A DNA stretch of 64,000 nucleotides from Hirschia baltica ATCC 49814 (GCF_000023785.1 NC_012982.1:1736001-1800000), one strand, 5' to 3'; shown: positions 25,612 through 36,182, counted from the stretch's first letter. Notes: generated by a model from the letters alone, not told the origin. Made by a program: numbers and translations.

Positions 25612-26442
25612 ATGGATCAGACCAAAGACCGCTCATTTATCTCTTCTGAAGATGCGATTTCCGATCTCATTAGACTAATGGAAAGACTTCGCGATAAAGA
25701 AACCGGCTGTCCGTGGGATTTGGAGCAAACTTTTGAATCTATCGTTCCTTATACAATTGAAGAAGCCTATGAAGTTGCTGAAGCTGTCAATAGAAATGAC
25801 ATGCAGGAACTTCGGGATGAGTTAGGCGATTTATTTCTTCAAGTGGTTTTCCAAAGTCAAATCGCAAAAGATCAGGGTGAATTTGATATTCAAGATGTTG
25901 CGCGTTCCATCGTCAATAAGATGGTTCACCGTCATCCACACGTTTTCGGGAGTGTCGAAATTGAAAACTCTGAAGCCCAAACAAGTCATTGGGAAGAGTT
26001 GAAAGCTAAAGAACGTGAAAACAAATCAGATGATAAAACTCCAGTTTCTGCACTTGATGGCGTAGCGTATGCGTTACCATCCCTGACAAGGGCTGAGAAA
26101 CTTTTAAAACGGGCTGCTAGAGTAGGATTTGACTGGCCATCTGCAAAAGAAGTTACAGATAAACTTCAAGAAGAATTGAGGGAACTTGAAGAAGCTGCCA
26201 CACAAAATGATCAAGCCCATGTAGAAGAGGAAATGGGTGATATACTCCTTGTTGTGGCCAATCTTGCCCGAAAGCATAATGTTGACCCAGAAAGCGCACT
26301 TCGCGCAGCAAATGCTAAATTTGTAAGCCGCTTTCAAGCAATGGAAGAACGTGCAAGAGAAATAGGCTCCGACTTTTCACAACTCAGTCTATCTGCTCAA
26401 TCTGACCTCTGGCAGCAAGTAAAAGCTACTGAGACCAAATAA
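25612..26442 (+). CDS. mazG: Nucleoside triphosphate pyrophosphohydrolase
   Basis: A 276-residue cytoplasmic enzyme that hydrolyses NTPs to NMP and pyrophosphate, acting as a housecleaning or stringent-response modulator. Two tandem MazG domains are visible. The first has the metal-binding set WDLEQTFESI, EEAYEV and DELGDLFLQVVFQ (about 40-90). The second has EELRELEEA and EEMGDILLVVANLAR (about 183-225). The length is standard for the two-domain E. coli-like form. It converges on hflX with a 21-bp gap and no obvious terminator. Confidence 0.95.
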   Translation: MDQTKDRSFISSEDAISDLIRLMERLRDKETGCPWDLEQTFESIVPYTIEEAYEVAEAVNRNDMQELRDELGDLFLQVVFQSQIAKDQGEFDIQDVARSIVNKMVHRHPHVFGSVEIENSEAQTSHWEELKAKERENKSDDKTPVSALDGVAYALPSLTRAEKLLKRAARVGFDWPSAKEVTDKLQEELRELEEAATQNDQAHVEEEMGDILLVVANLARKHNVDPESALRAANAKFVSRFQAMEERAREIGSDFSQLSLSAQSDLWQQVKATETK

Positions 26443-26463
26443 ACATCACGACCTCATCACGTT

Positions 26464-27801
26464 TTAGGATTTAGATGATAATATAACTAAATTCATATCC
26501 AAGTCTGGATGCTCATGCGCAAATTCATTGAGTTCACGAACAGACAACTGCACACGGATAATGACATTTCCATTCTCATCAACCGTTTCATTGGAAATAT
26601 CACAATTTTGATGAAGCCAAGAACGCGCACGCCCATATTTTGGTTCAATCTTCAGCTCAAATTCACGCGTTGAAGCAAATAGCTTGTCTTGCACCATTTG
26701 CATGAGATCATCTAAGCCCTCACCTGTCGTCGCCGAGGTCAAAGCGATATCATCTCGATTTTCCACGGTTGTCTTTAATGCGGTCAGCACATCATCACTC
26801 AAAGCGTCTGATTTATTCCACACTTCAATCACTGGAGGACGATCAGCATTCAAATCTTGTTCTAGTTTCGTAAGAACATCATTGACATCACTAGATTGCC
26901 TGTCAGTTTCAGGATGACTGATATCTCTTACGTGCAGTAATAAATCCGCTTCAATAGCTTCTTCAATTGTTGCTCTAAAGCTTTCGATCAGGTGAGTTGG
27001 GAGGTCCGTAATAAAACCAACCGTATCAATCATTGAAATCTTTTTGCCACTGCTCAACTCAACATCACGTGCAGTTGGATCAAGGGTTGCAAATGGCATA
27101 TCAGCTGCAAATACACTCGAATGCGTTAGTGAGTTAAACAGAGTAGATTTTCCCGCATTCGTATAACCAGCAAGTGCAACTATTGGCGCGCCGCGACGTT
27201 TACGCCCAGCCCTTTGAAGTCGCCTCGTCCGACGAACAGCTTCAAGGTCAGATTTTAGTTTTGCGATTCTGCCGTCCAACATCCGTCGGTCAGCTTCCAA
27301 TTGGCTTTCACCCGGACCCGCTAGGAATCCTGTTCCACCTCTTTGACGTTCTAAGTGTGTCCAGGTTCTTACTAGCCTAGAGCGTTCATATAATTGACGC
27401 GCCATTTCTACTTGCAATCGCCCTTCAGCAGAACGTGCTCTCACTCCGAATATTTCAAGTATAAGACCGGTTCGATCCATTACTTTAACATTCAAAGTGT
27501 TTTCGAGGTTTCGCTGTTGAATGGGGGAAAGCGAGCAATCGACGACGAGTAAATTGCCTTCGCAATCATCTAGCCTCTCACTGATGAGATCTAATTGACC
27601 GGCACCAAATAATTTAGCAGCATTGGGCTTTCTAATGCGGACAGCATCAGTAAAGCCCAATTCTACACCTAAGGCTTCAACAAGGCCTTGAGTTTCTTCG
27701 ATCCGTGATTGATCATAGATTGGAGCATCAAACAATGCTGGAATGACTATTCCAGCTATTTGAGTTGGCACCGAGATATCTATTAAATTGGATGTATTCA
27801 C
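26464..27801 (-). CDS. hflX: GTPase HflX
   Basis: A 445-residue ribosome-associated GTPase that splits stalled 70S ribosomes. An N-terminal glycine-rich HflX domain ([26 protein letters not shown]) is followed by a helical linker with [23 protein letters not shown]. The G domain has G1 GYTNAGKST (near 211), G3 DTVGF and G4 NKSD. The start is GTG at 27799-27801, overlapping the hfq stop as GTGA, so hfq-hflX is translationally coupled, the usual proteobacterial order. Confidence 0.95.
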   Translation of the reverse strand: MNTSNLIDISVPTQIAGIVIPALFDAPIYDQSRIEETQGLVEALGVELGFTDAVRIRKPNAAKLFGAGQLDLISERLDDCEGNLLVVDCSLSPIQQRNLENTLNVKVMDRTGLILEIFGVRARSAEGRLQVEMARQLYERSRLVRTWTHLERQRGGTGFLAGPGESQLEADRRMLDGRIAKLKSDLEAVRRTRRLQRAGRKRRGAPIVALAGYTNAGKSTLFNSLTHSSVFAADMPFATLDPTARDVELSSGKKISMIDTVGFITDLPTHLIESFRATIEEAIEADLLLHVRDISHPETDRQSSDVNDVLTKLEQDLNADRPPVIEVWNKSDALSDDVLTALKTTVENRDDIALTSATTGEGLDDLMQMVQDKLFASTREFELKIEPKYGRARSWLHQNCDISNETVDENGNVIIRVQLSVRELNEFAHEHPDLDMNLVILSSKS

Positions 27802-28055
27802 GCTTCGTCGGAAGAGCCATCATCACCAGTAAATAATTTTACCGGACTATTTGGTGCAATTGTCGAAATAGCGTGTTTGTAAACAAGTTGTGGCGGTCTA
27901 CCATCGCCTTTTAGTAACACACAAAAGTTATCAAACCATGTGACGACGCCCTGAAGCTTGACCCCATTCATAAGGAATATAGTCAATTGGACTTTGTCTT
28001 TACGTACAGCGTTTAGGAAGGTGTCTTGAAGGTTTTGTTTTTTATCGGATGACAT
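27798..28055 (-). CDS. hfq: RNA chaperone Hfq
   Basis: An 85-residue Sm-like protein that forms hexamers and pairs small RNAs with mRNAs. It shows the Sm1 region ([22 protein letters not shown]) and the Sm2 signature YKHAISTI, with a short acidic C-terminal tail. It starts at ATG 28053-28055 and overlaps hflX by 4 bp. The short C-terminus is normal for alphaproteobacterial Hfq. Confidence 0.97.
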   Translation of the reverse strand: MSSDKKQNLQDTFLNAVRKDKVQLTIFLMNGVKLQGVVTWFDNFCVLLKGDGRPPQLVYKHAISTIAPNSPVKLFTGDDGSSDEA

Positions 28056-28161
28056 TTTATTATGAGCCTCTTTTCGGGACTTTGTTATTAATTTTCCGTT
28101 TTGGGTCTTGGTTTAACGTTGCGACAAACTGAGTTTTGATTCGTAAAAAGTTTATCTAGTA

Positions 28162-29574
28162 CTATTTGCGCCAAAAATCACTAGAAAACAATGGTGCCAG
28201 CGCTAAGACTTCAATACGCCCTAATATACACCCAATGGCAAGGACAAAGAGTGATGTAGAACTAGGGGATTGGTCCACGACAGCTGCATCCATAAGCGGA
28301 CCAGCATTTGCGATCGCGCCAATGGCACCCCGAAAAGCATTTTCGACATTCAATCCAGTCAATGCCAGCAACATGCCTAGAATAATAGCGGCACCAAGAT
28401 AGGCTATTAAATAAACCCATACGCCGACAACAATGGCATCTGCGCGAGTCCGCCCTTGGAACTTAAGTTTTGCTGTAGAATGTTCAAATGATAACCTTTT
28501 GAACTCAGTTAGCGCACGACTAAATAAAACCAATACGCGTGTCATCTTTAAACCGCCAGCTGTCGAAAGAGCTGCAGCACCTACAAAGACAAAAACATCA
28601 GGAATAGGTTGTGGTAGGATATCAAGAACTTTTTCACTTCCCGTTACATTCATTCCCGAAGTAGACACAAAAGAAAGTGCCTCAGAGATCAAACGAAAAT
28701 CAAACTTCTGTTTTGAGATAGCCATTAGCAATACAAAGGCCAGTACGCCAAGTATTAGAATCTGCGTTTCGGTATCTCTTAGGTAAACTCTCCAACTGCT
28801 TTGCCTTAAAATATCCGCGTGAAGAGCGATATTTGTTGCACCGATAAAAAGTAAAAGCGTTATGACAGCCGCCGCTGCGGGAGAATATGCGTAAGCACCA
28901 GCTGCTCCACTCAAAGTCGCGCTGGTTGATATCGCAGCTAGGCTACGTGTGAAAGCATCAATAAATTCAGCGCCTGCCAACACAATGGCGAATGTCCCAA
29001 TAATAGCAGCTATCCCATAAACCAGTGCTACAGTCGCCGTAATTCTACCAATACGCCCGAATAGATCGTCTCTAGTTAGCGTTAAGAGATGCGACCTGTG
29101 CACGCCAGGACCAGACAAATTTAAGGCAGCTAGTACGATAACTGCCATAACCACCCCCAATACACCGCCGATAAACTGCAAAATAGCGCGCCAGTAGCGT
29201 ATTGAATCAGGTTGAACAGCTTCTCCAGCGGTTGTTCCTGTGGTCGTTAGATTGGAGACGGCTTCAAAACTTGCTTCGATCCATGAATTCGAAACACCCG
29301 ACGCCCAGAAAGGGGGAGCGGCTATAAGCGGCATCAAAAACCAAAAACCAAGTACGAATAGAAGACCTTCCCTTGCTCCGGTTTTGGCAGGAACATCCCA
29401 CAATAATATTAGAAATGACCCGCCTAAAAAAGTACCGAGAACTCCAGAAAACAGAAAACCACGCGCTGATGAAGCATCACCTGAGATGGATGCGAACAAT
29501 CCACATAGCAACGCACAGGCACCTATGACGATAGCTGTTAGCCCAAGATGCTTGAGAACACTTGAAAGGTTCAA
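28162..29574 (-). CDS. trkH: Trk/Ktr potassium uptake channel subunit
   Basis: A 470-residue inner-membrane protein of the TrkH/KtrB superfamily with about ten transmembrane helices. Four pore-loop repeats are recognisable (SNLTTTGTT, ISTSATLSG, VSTSGMNVTG, IANAGP), which together make the potassium filter. The start codon appears to be TTG at 29572-29574 behind AAGGAAGGGAAG, since no ATG is near. Its gene follows trkA by 23 bp, so the regulatory RCK subunit and channel are co-expressed downstream of the ntrYX genes. Confidence 0.92.
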   Translation of the reverse strand: MNLSSVLKHLGLTAIVIGACALLCGLFASISGDASSARGFLFSGVLGTFLGGSFLILLWDVPAKTGAREGLLFVLGFWFLMPLIAAPPFWASGVSNSWIEASFEAVSNLTTTGTTAGEAVQPDSIRYWRAILQFIGGVLGVVMAVIVLAALNLSGPGVHRSHLLTLTRDDLFGRIGRITATVALVYGIAAIIGTFAIVLAGAEFIDAFTRSLAAISTSATLSGAAGAYAYSPAAAAVITLLLFIGATNIALHADILRQSSWRVYLRDTETQILILGVLAFVLLMAISKQKFDFRLISEALSFVSTSGMNVTGSEKVLDILPQPIPDVFVFVGAAALSTAGGLKMTRVLVLFSRALTEFKRLSFEHSTAKLKFQGRTRADAIVVGVWVYLIAYLGAAIILGMLLALTGLNVENAFRGAIGAIANAGPLMDAAVVDQSPSSTSLFVLAIGCILGRIEVLALAPLFSSDFWRK

Positions 29575-29597
29575 TATTGTCTTCCCTTCCTTAGAGC

Positions 29598-31016
29598 CTA
29601 GTAATATTCAAGCTTAACGCGGAAAAGTTGATCGACTTTTCGGGCCATTTCTTTTTCTGCAAAAAGAATAACCGTATCTTGAACCTTTACGCGGTTAGAT
29701 AGGTCTATTGGCTTGCCGTCTCGAATAAGTGCACCAGCGGAAATGCCTTCGGGCAATTCCTCGGCAACTAAACTCATACCCACTAAAGGTGCCGTTTCTT
29801 TAACTATACCTTCAACAACTTCAGCAGCACCATTTTCAAGTGATTTGAGATTAGACAATCTTCCTTGTCTCAATTTCAAAAGAATTTTCGAAACAGTGAT
29901 CGACCTTGGATCTATCAAGACATCGATACCGACATTAGATTTGATGTTTGCCAAGTCAGCTTCATTTACGAGAGAAACAACCTTCTTCGCACCGATATTT
30001 TTAGCAAGCGCACCTAAAAGAAGGTTGGTTTTATCATCATTGGTAAGGCCAACGACTAAATCAGCATTTGAGACACCAGCTTCTTCGAGTAATTCTGGAT
30101 CCAAGCCATCTCCATGCAGCACAATTGTTCTTTCCAATGCTTCAGCAGCATGGTTTGCTCGCTCACTATCTTTTTCTATCAAACGCACTTTAACCGTGTG
30201 TTTTAGCCGACCATTCTTCGTGTCTCTCTTGTGCGTTTTTTCCAATTGTTTGGCTACATTTAGGCCGATATGACCACCACCAACAACGACAACATGTCGG
30301 CTTTGCCCTTCAGACAAGCCAAGAATATCAAACATATGTTCAATTTTGTCCGTTGGGATGATCCAATAGATACGATCACCTAGCTTTATTTTATGATTGT
30401 CTTTTGGTGCAAATAATCTTTTGTCTCGGCCAATTCCAACAATGTGCGCACCGCTGTCTGGACATAACTCATATACATCCTCCAGACGTACTTCATGCAT
30501 TGGAGAGTTTTTATCGGTGATTTCAACACCGAGGAGCTTGACTACGCCGCCTTCGCTTGAGCTTAAAATTCCCATATCTGCGGAAAGAAAAGCACCAGGC
30601 GTCATAAGCCCCTGCAAAATGGACTCACTTACTTCTGATTCTGGCGATATATGCATATCAATTGGCAGGTTATCGCGAGTAAATAAGTCTGAATATGCGG
30701 GATGCGTATATGCCTGACTTCGAATTCTTGCAATTTTGGTCGTAACTTTAAAAAGCGAATGTGCCACTTGGCACGTTACCATATTGACTTCATCTGAATA
30801 TGTTACCGCAATAATCATTTCTGCGTTGTCAGCGCCAGCTTCCGCCAAGATAGCTGGATATGCAGCATGCCCAATAGTTGTTCGAACATCAAAGCGCGTT
30901 CCAACCTGCTCTAGAAGCTTTGCATCGGCGTCGATCATTGTCACGTCATGATCCAAAGAGAGCCTTTCGGCTATACCTTGACCGACGCGCCCAGCTCCAC
31001 AAATGATAATTCGCAT
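29598..31016 (-). CDS. trkA: Trk potassium uptake regulatory protein TrkA
   Basis: A 472-residue cytoplasmic gating protein with two RCK units. Each has a Rossmann fold with a glycine motif (GAGRVG at residues 6-11, GGGHIG near 237) and a C-terminal RCK_C domain (about 135-225 and 385-470) that binds ligand. It controls the TrkH channel encoded just downstream. It starts with ATG at 31014-31016, 24 bp after the ntrX stop. The linkage to ntrYX is typical in alphaproteobacteria. Confidence 0.95.
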   Translation of the reverse strand: MRIIICGAGRVGQGIAERLSLDHDVTMIDADAKLLEQVGTRFDVRTTIGHAAYPAILAEAGADNAEMIIAVTYSDEVNMVTCQVAHSLFKVTTKIARIRSQAYTHPAYSDLFTRDNLPIDMHISPESEVSESILQGLMTPGAFLSADMGILSSSEGGVVKLLGVEITDKNSPMHEVRLEDVYELCPDSGAHIVGIGRDKRLFAPKDNHKIKLGDRIYWIIPTDKIEHMFDILGLSEGQSRHVVVVGGGHIGLNVAKQLEKTHKRDTKNGRLKHTVKVRLIEKDSERANHAAEALERTIVLHGDGLDPELLEEAGVSNADLVVGLTNDDKTNLLLGALAKNIGAKKVVSLVNEADLANIKSNVGIDVLIDPRSITVSKILLKLRQGRLSNLKSLENGAAEVVEGIVKETAPLVGMSLVAEELPEGISAGALIRDGKPIDLSNRVKVQDTVILFAEKEMARKVDQLFRVKLEYY

Positions 31017-31040
31017 GTTTTTCTATCCAACACTGAAGTG

Positions 31041-32417
31041 TTAAAGCTTCTCTGAAGATGTATCTACACCCAAAGCTTTTAGTTTGCGATGCAGAGCAGA
31101 TCTCTCCATACCAATAAAAGCTGCTGTTCGAGAGATATTTCCGCCGAAACGCGTAATTTGTAGCGTAAGATATTCTCGTTCGAATTTTTCTCGAGCTTCC
31201 CGAAGAGGTAGAGAAATGGTATCCATGGAAGCTGTGTTGCTTCCATCACCACTTCTATCAATTGGAAGATGGTCAGGCATTATTTGCTGGGAAGAATCCC
31301 CACCTGCAAGTATCAAAATACGTTCAACCACATTTCTTAGTTGGCGTACATTTCCAGGCCATTCTGATGATTGAAGTACAGCTAAGGCTTCTTCAGAGAA
31401 ACTTCTAGCAGGCAGTCCAGAAGATTCACCAATACGCTTAGCAAAGAAAACTGCTAAATCAGCAATATCCTCACGACGACTCTCAAGAGAAGGCACATTT
31501 ATTGGCACCACACTAAGGCGATAATAAAGATCTTCCCTGAACCGTCCCACAGATATTTCATCTTGAAGATTACGGGCTGTCGAAGAAATCACTCGGACAT
31601 CGACTTTTACGTCGGAATTCCCATTTTCTCGCTTAAAACGTTGATCTATTAAAACTCTAAGTATTTTTGATTGAGTTCCTGCCGGCATATCCGCAACTTC
31701 ATCTAAAAGCAGAGTTCCGTTGTGTGCCTGTTCAAACAGACCTATTTTCCTTGGTCGTCCGGTTTGATCTTCTTCTCCAAACAACTCCATTTCCATGCGT
31801 TCAGGTGCGATAGTTGCTGCATTCACAACGACAAATGGACCATCATTTCTTGAAGAATTAGCATGTATCATCCTAGCCACGAGTTCTTTTCCTACACCGG
31901 GAGGACCTGAAATAAGGACTCGACTATTGGCAGGTGAAACTTTGGCTATCGCAGCTCTTAATTGTTGCGTTGCCTGACTGTCACCTATCAATTGATCGCT
32001 TATAGCTGTTTGTGATTTAAGTCGTGTATTTTCTCTGCGCAATTGAGCTGCTTCTAGGGCTCTTTGCACTAGCACTAATAATTTATCTGAGTTGAACGGC
32101 TTTTCTAGATAATCATATGCACCGTTTCGAATTGCTGTAACCGCAGTTTCTACAGTTCCATGCCCTGACATAATGATTATCGGCATATTGGGATCTAATT
32201 CTTTCAGCATTGAAAGAATTTCCAAACCATCAAATTCTGACCCTTTTAGCCAGACGTCTAACAGCACAAGATTTGGTGCACGTTCTCTAACTGCATCCAT
32301 AGACTGCTTTGCATCAGCAGCAGTACGGACTTTGTAGCCTTCATCTTCTAGAATACCACCGACTAGCTCTCGAATATCCGTTTCGTCATCAACCACTAAG
32401 ATTTCAAACGCCATCAT
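31041..32417 (-). CDS. ntrX: Nitrogen-related response regulator NtrX (AAA+, no GAFTGA)
   Basis: A 458-residue response regulator. The receiver domain carries the phosphoacceptor Asp54 (LLDVWL) and Lys in EKPF. The AAA+ domain has Walker A GPPGVGKE (near 170) and Walker B LLLDEV. The C-terminal Fis-type helix-turn-helix (NISRTAAFIGMERSALHRKLK) binds DNA. The sigma-54 contact loop GAFTGA is absent: after ELFGEED the sequence goes to TGRPRKIGLFEQA. This suggests it does not activate sigma-54 polymerase in the classical way, as seen in other alphaproteobacterial NtrX proteins. The start overlaps the ntrY stop by 4 bp. Confidence 0.95.
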   Translation of the reverse strand: MMAFEILVVDDETDIRELVGGILEDEGYKVRTAADAKQSMDAVRERAPNLVLLDVWLKGSEFDGLEILSMLKELDPNMPIIIMSGHGTVETAVTAIRNGAYDYLEKPFNSDKLLVLVQRALEAAQLRRENTRLKSQTAISDQLIGDSQATQQLRAAIAKVSPANSRVLISGPPGVGKELVARMIHANSSRNDGPFVVVNAATIAPERMEMELFGEEDQTGRPRKIGLFEQAHNGTLLLDEVADMPAGTQSKILRVLIDQRFKRENGNSDVKVDVRVISSTARNLQDEISVGRFREDLYYRLSVVPINVPSLESRREDIADLAVFFAKRIGESSGLPARSFSEEALAVLQSSEWPGNVRQLRNVVERILILAGGDSSQQIMPDHLPIDRSGDGSNTASMDTISLPLREAREKFEREYLTLQITRFGGNISRTAAFIGMERSALHRKLKALGVDTSSEKL

Positions 32418-34636
32418 GCTACTCCTTCACTTGAGGGGGTTAATTCCTCATCTTCATTAAGTACGGTAAGTGGCAAACTGATATTCACACGTGCGCCAGA
32501 TTCCGCTAATTCATTATCCCCTAGGGTTATTTCGCCGCCATGATCTTCGACAATACGACTTACAATCGCCAAACCGAGACCAACCCCCGTCTCGCGTGTT
32601 GTTACATATGGCTCCAACAAGCGGCTTCTGTCTTCAACGGGAAACCCAACCCCAGTATCTCGAACAGTTAAAATTGCTTTTTCAGACATAACTTCCAGAT
32701 TTATAGAAACAGAACCAACTTTAATCTCACCAGTGAGTATGTGCCGTTCGACAGATTCACGTGCATTTTTGATGATGTTTGTTAGCGCTTGACCAAGCAG
32801 ACGTTCATCGCCTGTCATCATACTTTTTTGTTCTGGAACTGTAGCAACAATAGCAACTGTAGGTGATGCCAAACGTTGTGCAAATGCAATATTTTGAACA
32901 AGCTCATTCAAGTCAAACGGAGCTAAAGTCGGTTTTGGCATACGTGCAAAAGAAGAAAATTCTTCAACCATGCGACCAATATCTCCAACTTGACGCAAGA
33001 TCGTGTCGGTACAGCTATCAAAAGTGTCCTTATCTATAGTAATTTGTTTGCCAAAACGCCTTTGTATCCGTTCGGCAGAAAGCTGTATTGGTGTTAGCGG
33101 ATTTCTAATTTCATGCGCAATTCTGCGAGCTACATCTTTCCATGCGGCTTGCCTTTGCCCAGCGACCAATCTGGTCGTATCATGGAATGTAACGACAAAG
33201 CCACTCATTTCAGCTTCAGGAGAAATTCGAACGTGAATATCTCTAGTTCCTCGACCAGACGTAATCTGAATATTAGATCCTATTGCTTCACTAGATTCTA
33301 CAGCTTTGCGGAGGGCAGATAAGAATTCCGGTGCGACTTCATGTAATAGAGCGCCCTGAAGCATTTCAGACGATAGCTCTAATAATCTACCGGCTGACGC
33401 ATTAGCGAGTGTTATTTTAAAGAGCGGGTCTACGCGTATAACGCCTGCTTCAACACCCGATAACACCGTCTCAATAAATTCAGAACGCCCTTCTGCTTCT
33501 AGCCTAGCAGAGTCTAGATCTCTTCTTTGGCGTGATAAACGCATAGTCATCTGGTTGAACGCTTGAGAAAGGTCGTCTATTTCATCTCGACCTTTAGGAC
33601 GATCCAATCGCACCGATAGATCACCGTCTCGTACTGACCTAGCCGCTGCTGCTAAATCTCCGATTGGCGTTGCAATTTGCCCAGCGGCATACATCCCCAA
33701 CCAAGCTGTGCCTAAAAGGACGAGTAAAGCTGACTCGATGTAAGACAGCACAAAAACTGTTCTTAAACTGTCTTTTCGAAGTCCAGCAGCCCGATATTCT
33801 TCTAAACCTGCTTGTGTTGCTTTTAGTTGTTTACCGACCGAAATCGGACCTTGGCTCGCGCTATATAGGTATGCATTTGGATAAGCTGTAAGCCGTGTAA
33901 GCGTACTCACTACAAAGTCTTCTGAAACACTCACTGCGTCTTTGCCATTTTTTGCGGCAATCCAGTTTAGCTCGGACATCGGCCCTATTGTCAGAGGTGT
34001 GTCATTTTGCGTTGAAAATACTATTTCCTTCTGAGAATTGTAAATGGCAAGTACGGGAAGATTTCTCAATTGAGATTCCGCTGTCAAAAATTCTTTGAAC
34101 TGCAAAGGAGCTTCCGTAAACGCAGCTACCACTGACGCATCATTTAAGTCTTTTGCCGCTTCAGTTACATTACTCCGCACATCACTTATGACCGCTGTAA
34201 AGGAAGCATTTGCAGCATCGGAAGCATTTTCGATTACGGCGTATACTCTTTCAGAGAACCAATTCTCGACACTTCTGTTTATTAGTGTCCCAAGTAACGC
34301 TGCGATTATCGTAGGAACCATTGCAGCTAGCCCGAATAATGCAATAATTCTTAGTCGAAGTCTGGCGCCACCTTGGGTGCTTCTATTCTCTCGAAAAAGT
34401 CGATAGATCCTCGCCATTAATGCAGCAGCAAGTATCAAGATAATGAACAGATTGGCCACAAGAAGCCATGTCATCATGGGGCTGCCGGCCGTAGATGTGT
34501 TCCCGACATCAGCAACAGATAGGTACGTCGCGAAAGTAGCTACGATTGCAGAAATCGCAAATAGAGCACGCAGCACAGCAGTCCCTACAGGACCATAATT
34601 TGTTGGAGATATGAGTTTTATTCTAGGGGTTCGCAT
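32414..34636 (-). CDS. ntrY: Nitrogen-related sensor histidine kinase NtrY
   Basis: A 740-residue membrane sensor, partner of NtrX. Three N-terminal transmembrane helices (about 20-115), a periplasmic sensing region (about 120-285), another helix near 300 and a HAMP domain (about 315-370) are followed by a PAS domain (about 385-490). The kinase core has H-box RRIAHEIRNPLTPIQLSAER, N-box IIKNARESV and G-boxes DTGVGFP and GVGLGLAIV. The 4-bp overlap with ntrX shows coupled translation. Family members sense redox or nitrogen state. Confidence 0.95.
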   Translation of the reverse strand: MRTPRIKLISPTNYGPVGTAVLRALFAISAIVATFATYLSVADVGNTSTAGSPMMTWLLVANLFIILILAAALMARIYRLFRENRSTQGGARLRLRIIALFGLAAMVPTIIAALLGTLINRSVENWFSERVYAVIENASDAANASFTAVISDVRSNVTEAAKDLNDASVVAAFTEAPLQFKEFLTAESQLRNLPVLAIYNSQKEIVFSTQNDTPLTIGPMSELNWIAAKNGKDAVSVSEDFVVSTLTRLTAYPNAYLYSASQGPISVGKQLKATQAGLEEYRAAGLRKDSLRTVFVLSYIESALLVLLGTAWLGMYAAGQIATPIGDLAAAARSVRDGDLSVRLDRPKGRDEIDDLSQAFNQMTMRLSRQRRDLDSARLEAEGRSEFIETVLSGVEAGVIRVDPLFKITLANASAGRLLELSSEMLQGALLHEVAPEFLSALRKAVESSEAIGSNIQITSGRGTRDIHVRISPEAEMSGFVVTFHDTTRLVAGQRQAAWKDVARRIAHEIRNPLTPIQLSAERIQRRFGKQITIDKDTFDSCTDTILRQVGDIGRMVEEFSSFARMPKPTLAPFDLNELVQNIAFAQRLASPTVAIVATVPEQKSMMTGDERLLGQALTNIIKNARESVERHILTGEIKVGSVSINLEVMSEKAILTVRDTGVGFPVEDRSRLLEPYVTTRETGVGLGLAIVSRIVEDHGGEITLGDNELAESGARVNISLPLTVLNEDEELTPSSEGVA

Positions 34637-34712
34637 TTATGCTTACTAAACTACGTGTCGCAACTGAGACACACTGATACATAAACGCAACACACGGGTT
34701 CGTAAACACTTA

Positions 34713-34744
34713 TCTGCGTGAACACATTTAAGTGCACACGCAGA
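34713..34744 (-). terminator. Hairpin between ntrC and ntrY
   Basis: TCTGCGTG (34713-34720) and CACGCAGA (34737-34744) form an 8-bp stem in the 127-bp gap after ntrC. Read leftward the T-tract after it is poor (TAAGTGTTTAC), so it may be a weak terminator or attenuator separating ntrBC from ntrYX. Confidence 0.4.
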
Positions 34745-34763
34745 AAGTTTTAATTATCTTCGA

Positions 34764-36182
34764 TTATTCTTCATCAGAAATCTCTAAGCTATTGATTTTA
34801 GATCTTAAAGTGTTCCTGTTTAACCCAAGTAATGAAGCAGCGCGAACCTTATTTCCATTCGTTGCAGCAAGCGCCAACTTCAAAAGAGGACGTTCAACTT
34901 GCTCAATTACATTTTGATAAATCGTACCTTCAGATTCATTTGCAATACTTAGCCTTGCCATGAAATGTCTAGACAATAACGCCTCTACCTCAGCCTCAAA
35001 TGCATCCGTTTTTGTCTCTGGTTTTGTTCCAGAACGCATTTCTCGTTCAATTTCTCGGGCGGATATTACTGGTTCCGGACTCAAAGCAGCAAGGCGGCGG
35101 ATCAGGTTTTCCAATTCTCGAACGTTACCAGGCCAATCATAGGCTGACAAAAGGTCATACGCAGATTTATCAAGTTGCTTTTCTGGTAAACCTTCTCTTT
35201 TTGCGCGTACTAAGAACGCAGCGGCAAGCTCTAAAATGTCTTCCTTTCTTTCACGAAGAGGTGGAAGAGATAGAGAGACAACATTTAGCCTGTAATACAG
35301 GTCTTCTCGAAATAACCCTTGTTCTACAAGATTGCGAAGATCGTGCTTTGTTGAAGCAATGATTCTTGCATCTGATTGTCGAACAGGACCACCGCCATGT
35401 GAGGAGTATTGTCCATCTTGTAAAAATCTGAGCAATCGGGTTTGAGCTTCCAATGGCATATCACCTACCTCGTCGAGATAAAGTGTTCCACCGTTTGCTT
35501 CGCCGACACGTCCGGGAGAAGATGCCTCACCATCAATATTTACCCCAAAAAGATCAGCTTCAACTTGTTCTTTTTGTAAAGCGGCGAGACTAACCGCAAC
35601 GAAAGGACCAGACTTTCTTTTTCCAAGGTCATGAATGGCACTCGCACATAGATCTTTACCAGTACCACTTTCACCTTCAATCAACACCGTTAAATCTGTA
35701 TTCATCACCCGCGCAATTACACGATACACGTTTTGCATAGGTGTAGAGCGCCCAATTAATGGAAGTGCTTCGTCTTTTTCTGCCTTCCGGCTAGCGGGTT
35801 CAATTCCTTTCAATGACCGCTTTTGAAGCGCGCGTTTTACAGAATCTGCCAATACATCAATATCAAATGGCTTTGGCATATAATCGTAAACGCCATGATC
35901 AGATGCCATTGTTGCTGTTAATACGGTGCTTTGTCCGCTTATAACGATAATAGGCAATTCAGGCCGCTCTTGGCGGATTTTCGGCATTATATCGAAGATT
36001 GATTCATCAGGCATATAGACATCTGTAATTAACAAATCTCCTTCTCCTGCCTCAATCCACTTCCACAGTGTTGACGCTGTGTTTGTCGATCTAACGTGAT
36101 ACCCTTCTTGAGCGAGGGTTTGGCTGACAACTAAACGTACGCTCGAGTCGTCATCTGCGACTAATACTGTAGGACCACTCAC
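34764..36182 (-). CDS. ntrC: Nitrogen regulator NtrC (AAA+, no GAFTGA)
   Basis: A 472-residue response regulator of nitrogen assimilation genes. The receiver domain has Asp54 (LLITDVYMP) and Lys in PKPF. The AAA+ domain has Walker A GESGTGKD (near 169) and Walker B LYLDEVGD. The Fis-like helix-turn-helix (NKVRAASLLGLNRNTLRSKI) closes the protein. In place of the GAFTGA loop the sequence after DLFG is VNIDGEASSPGRVG, so classical sigma-54 activation is unlikely. Loss of this loop is known in Caulobacter-type NtrC. The start is GTG at 36180-36182 behind AAGG. ntrB ends 12 bp upstream. Confidence 0.94.
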   Translation of the reverse strand: MSGPTVLVADDDSSVRLVVSQTLAQEGYHVRSTNTASTLWKWIEAGEGDLLITDVYMPDESIFDIMPKIRQERPELPIIVISGQSTVLTATMASDHGVYDYMPKPFDIDVLADSVKRALQKRSLKGIEPASRKAEKDEALPLIGRSTPMQNVYRVIARVMNTDLTVLIEGESGTGKDLCASAIHDLGKRKSGPFVAVSLAALQKEQVEADLFGVNIDGEASSPGRVGEANGGTLYLDEVGDMPLEAQTRLLRFLQDGQYSSHGGGPVRQSDARIIASTKHDLRNLVEQGLFREDLYYRLNVVSLSLPPLRERKEDILELAAAFLVRAKREGLPEKQLDKSAYDLLSAYDWPGNVRELENLIRRLAALSPEPVISAREIEREMRSGTKPETKTDAFEAEVEALLSRHFMARLSIANESEGTIYQNVIEQVERPLLKLALAATNGNKVRAASLLGLNRNTLRSKINSLEISDEE

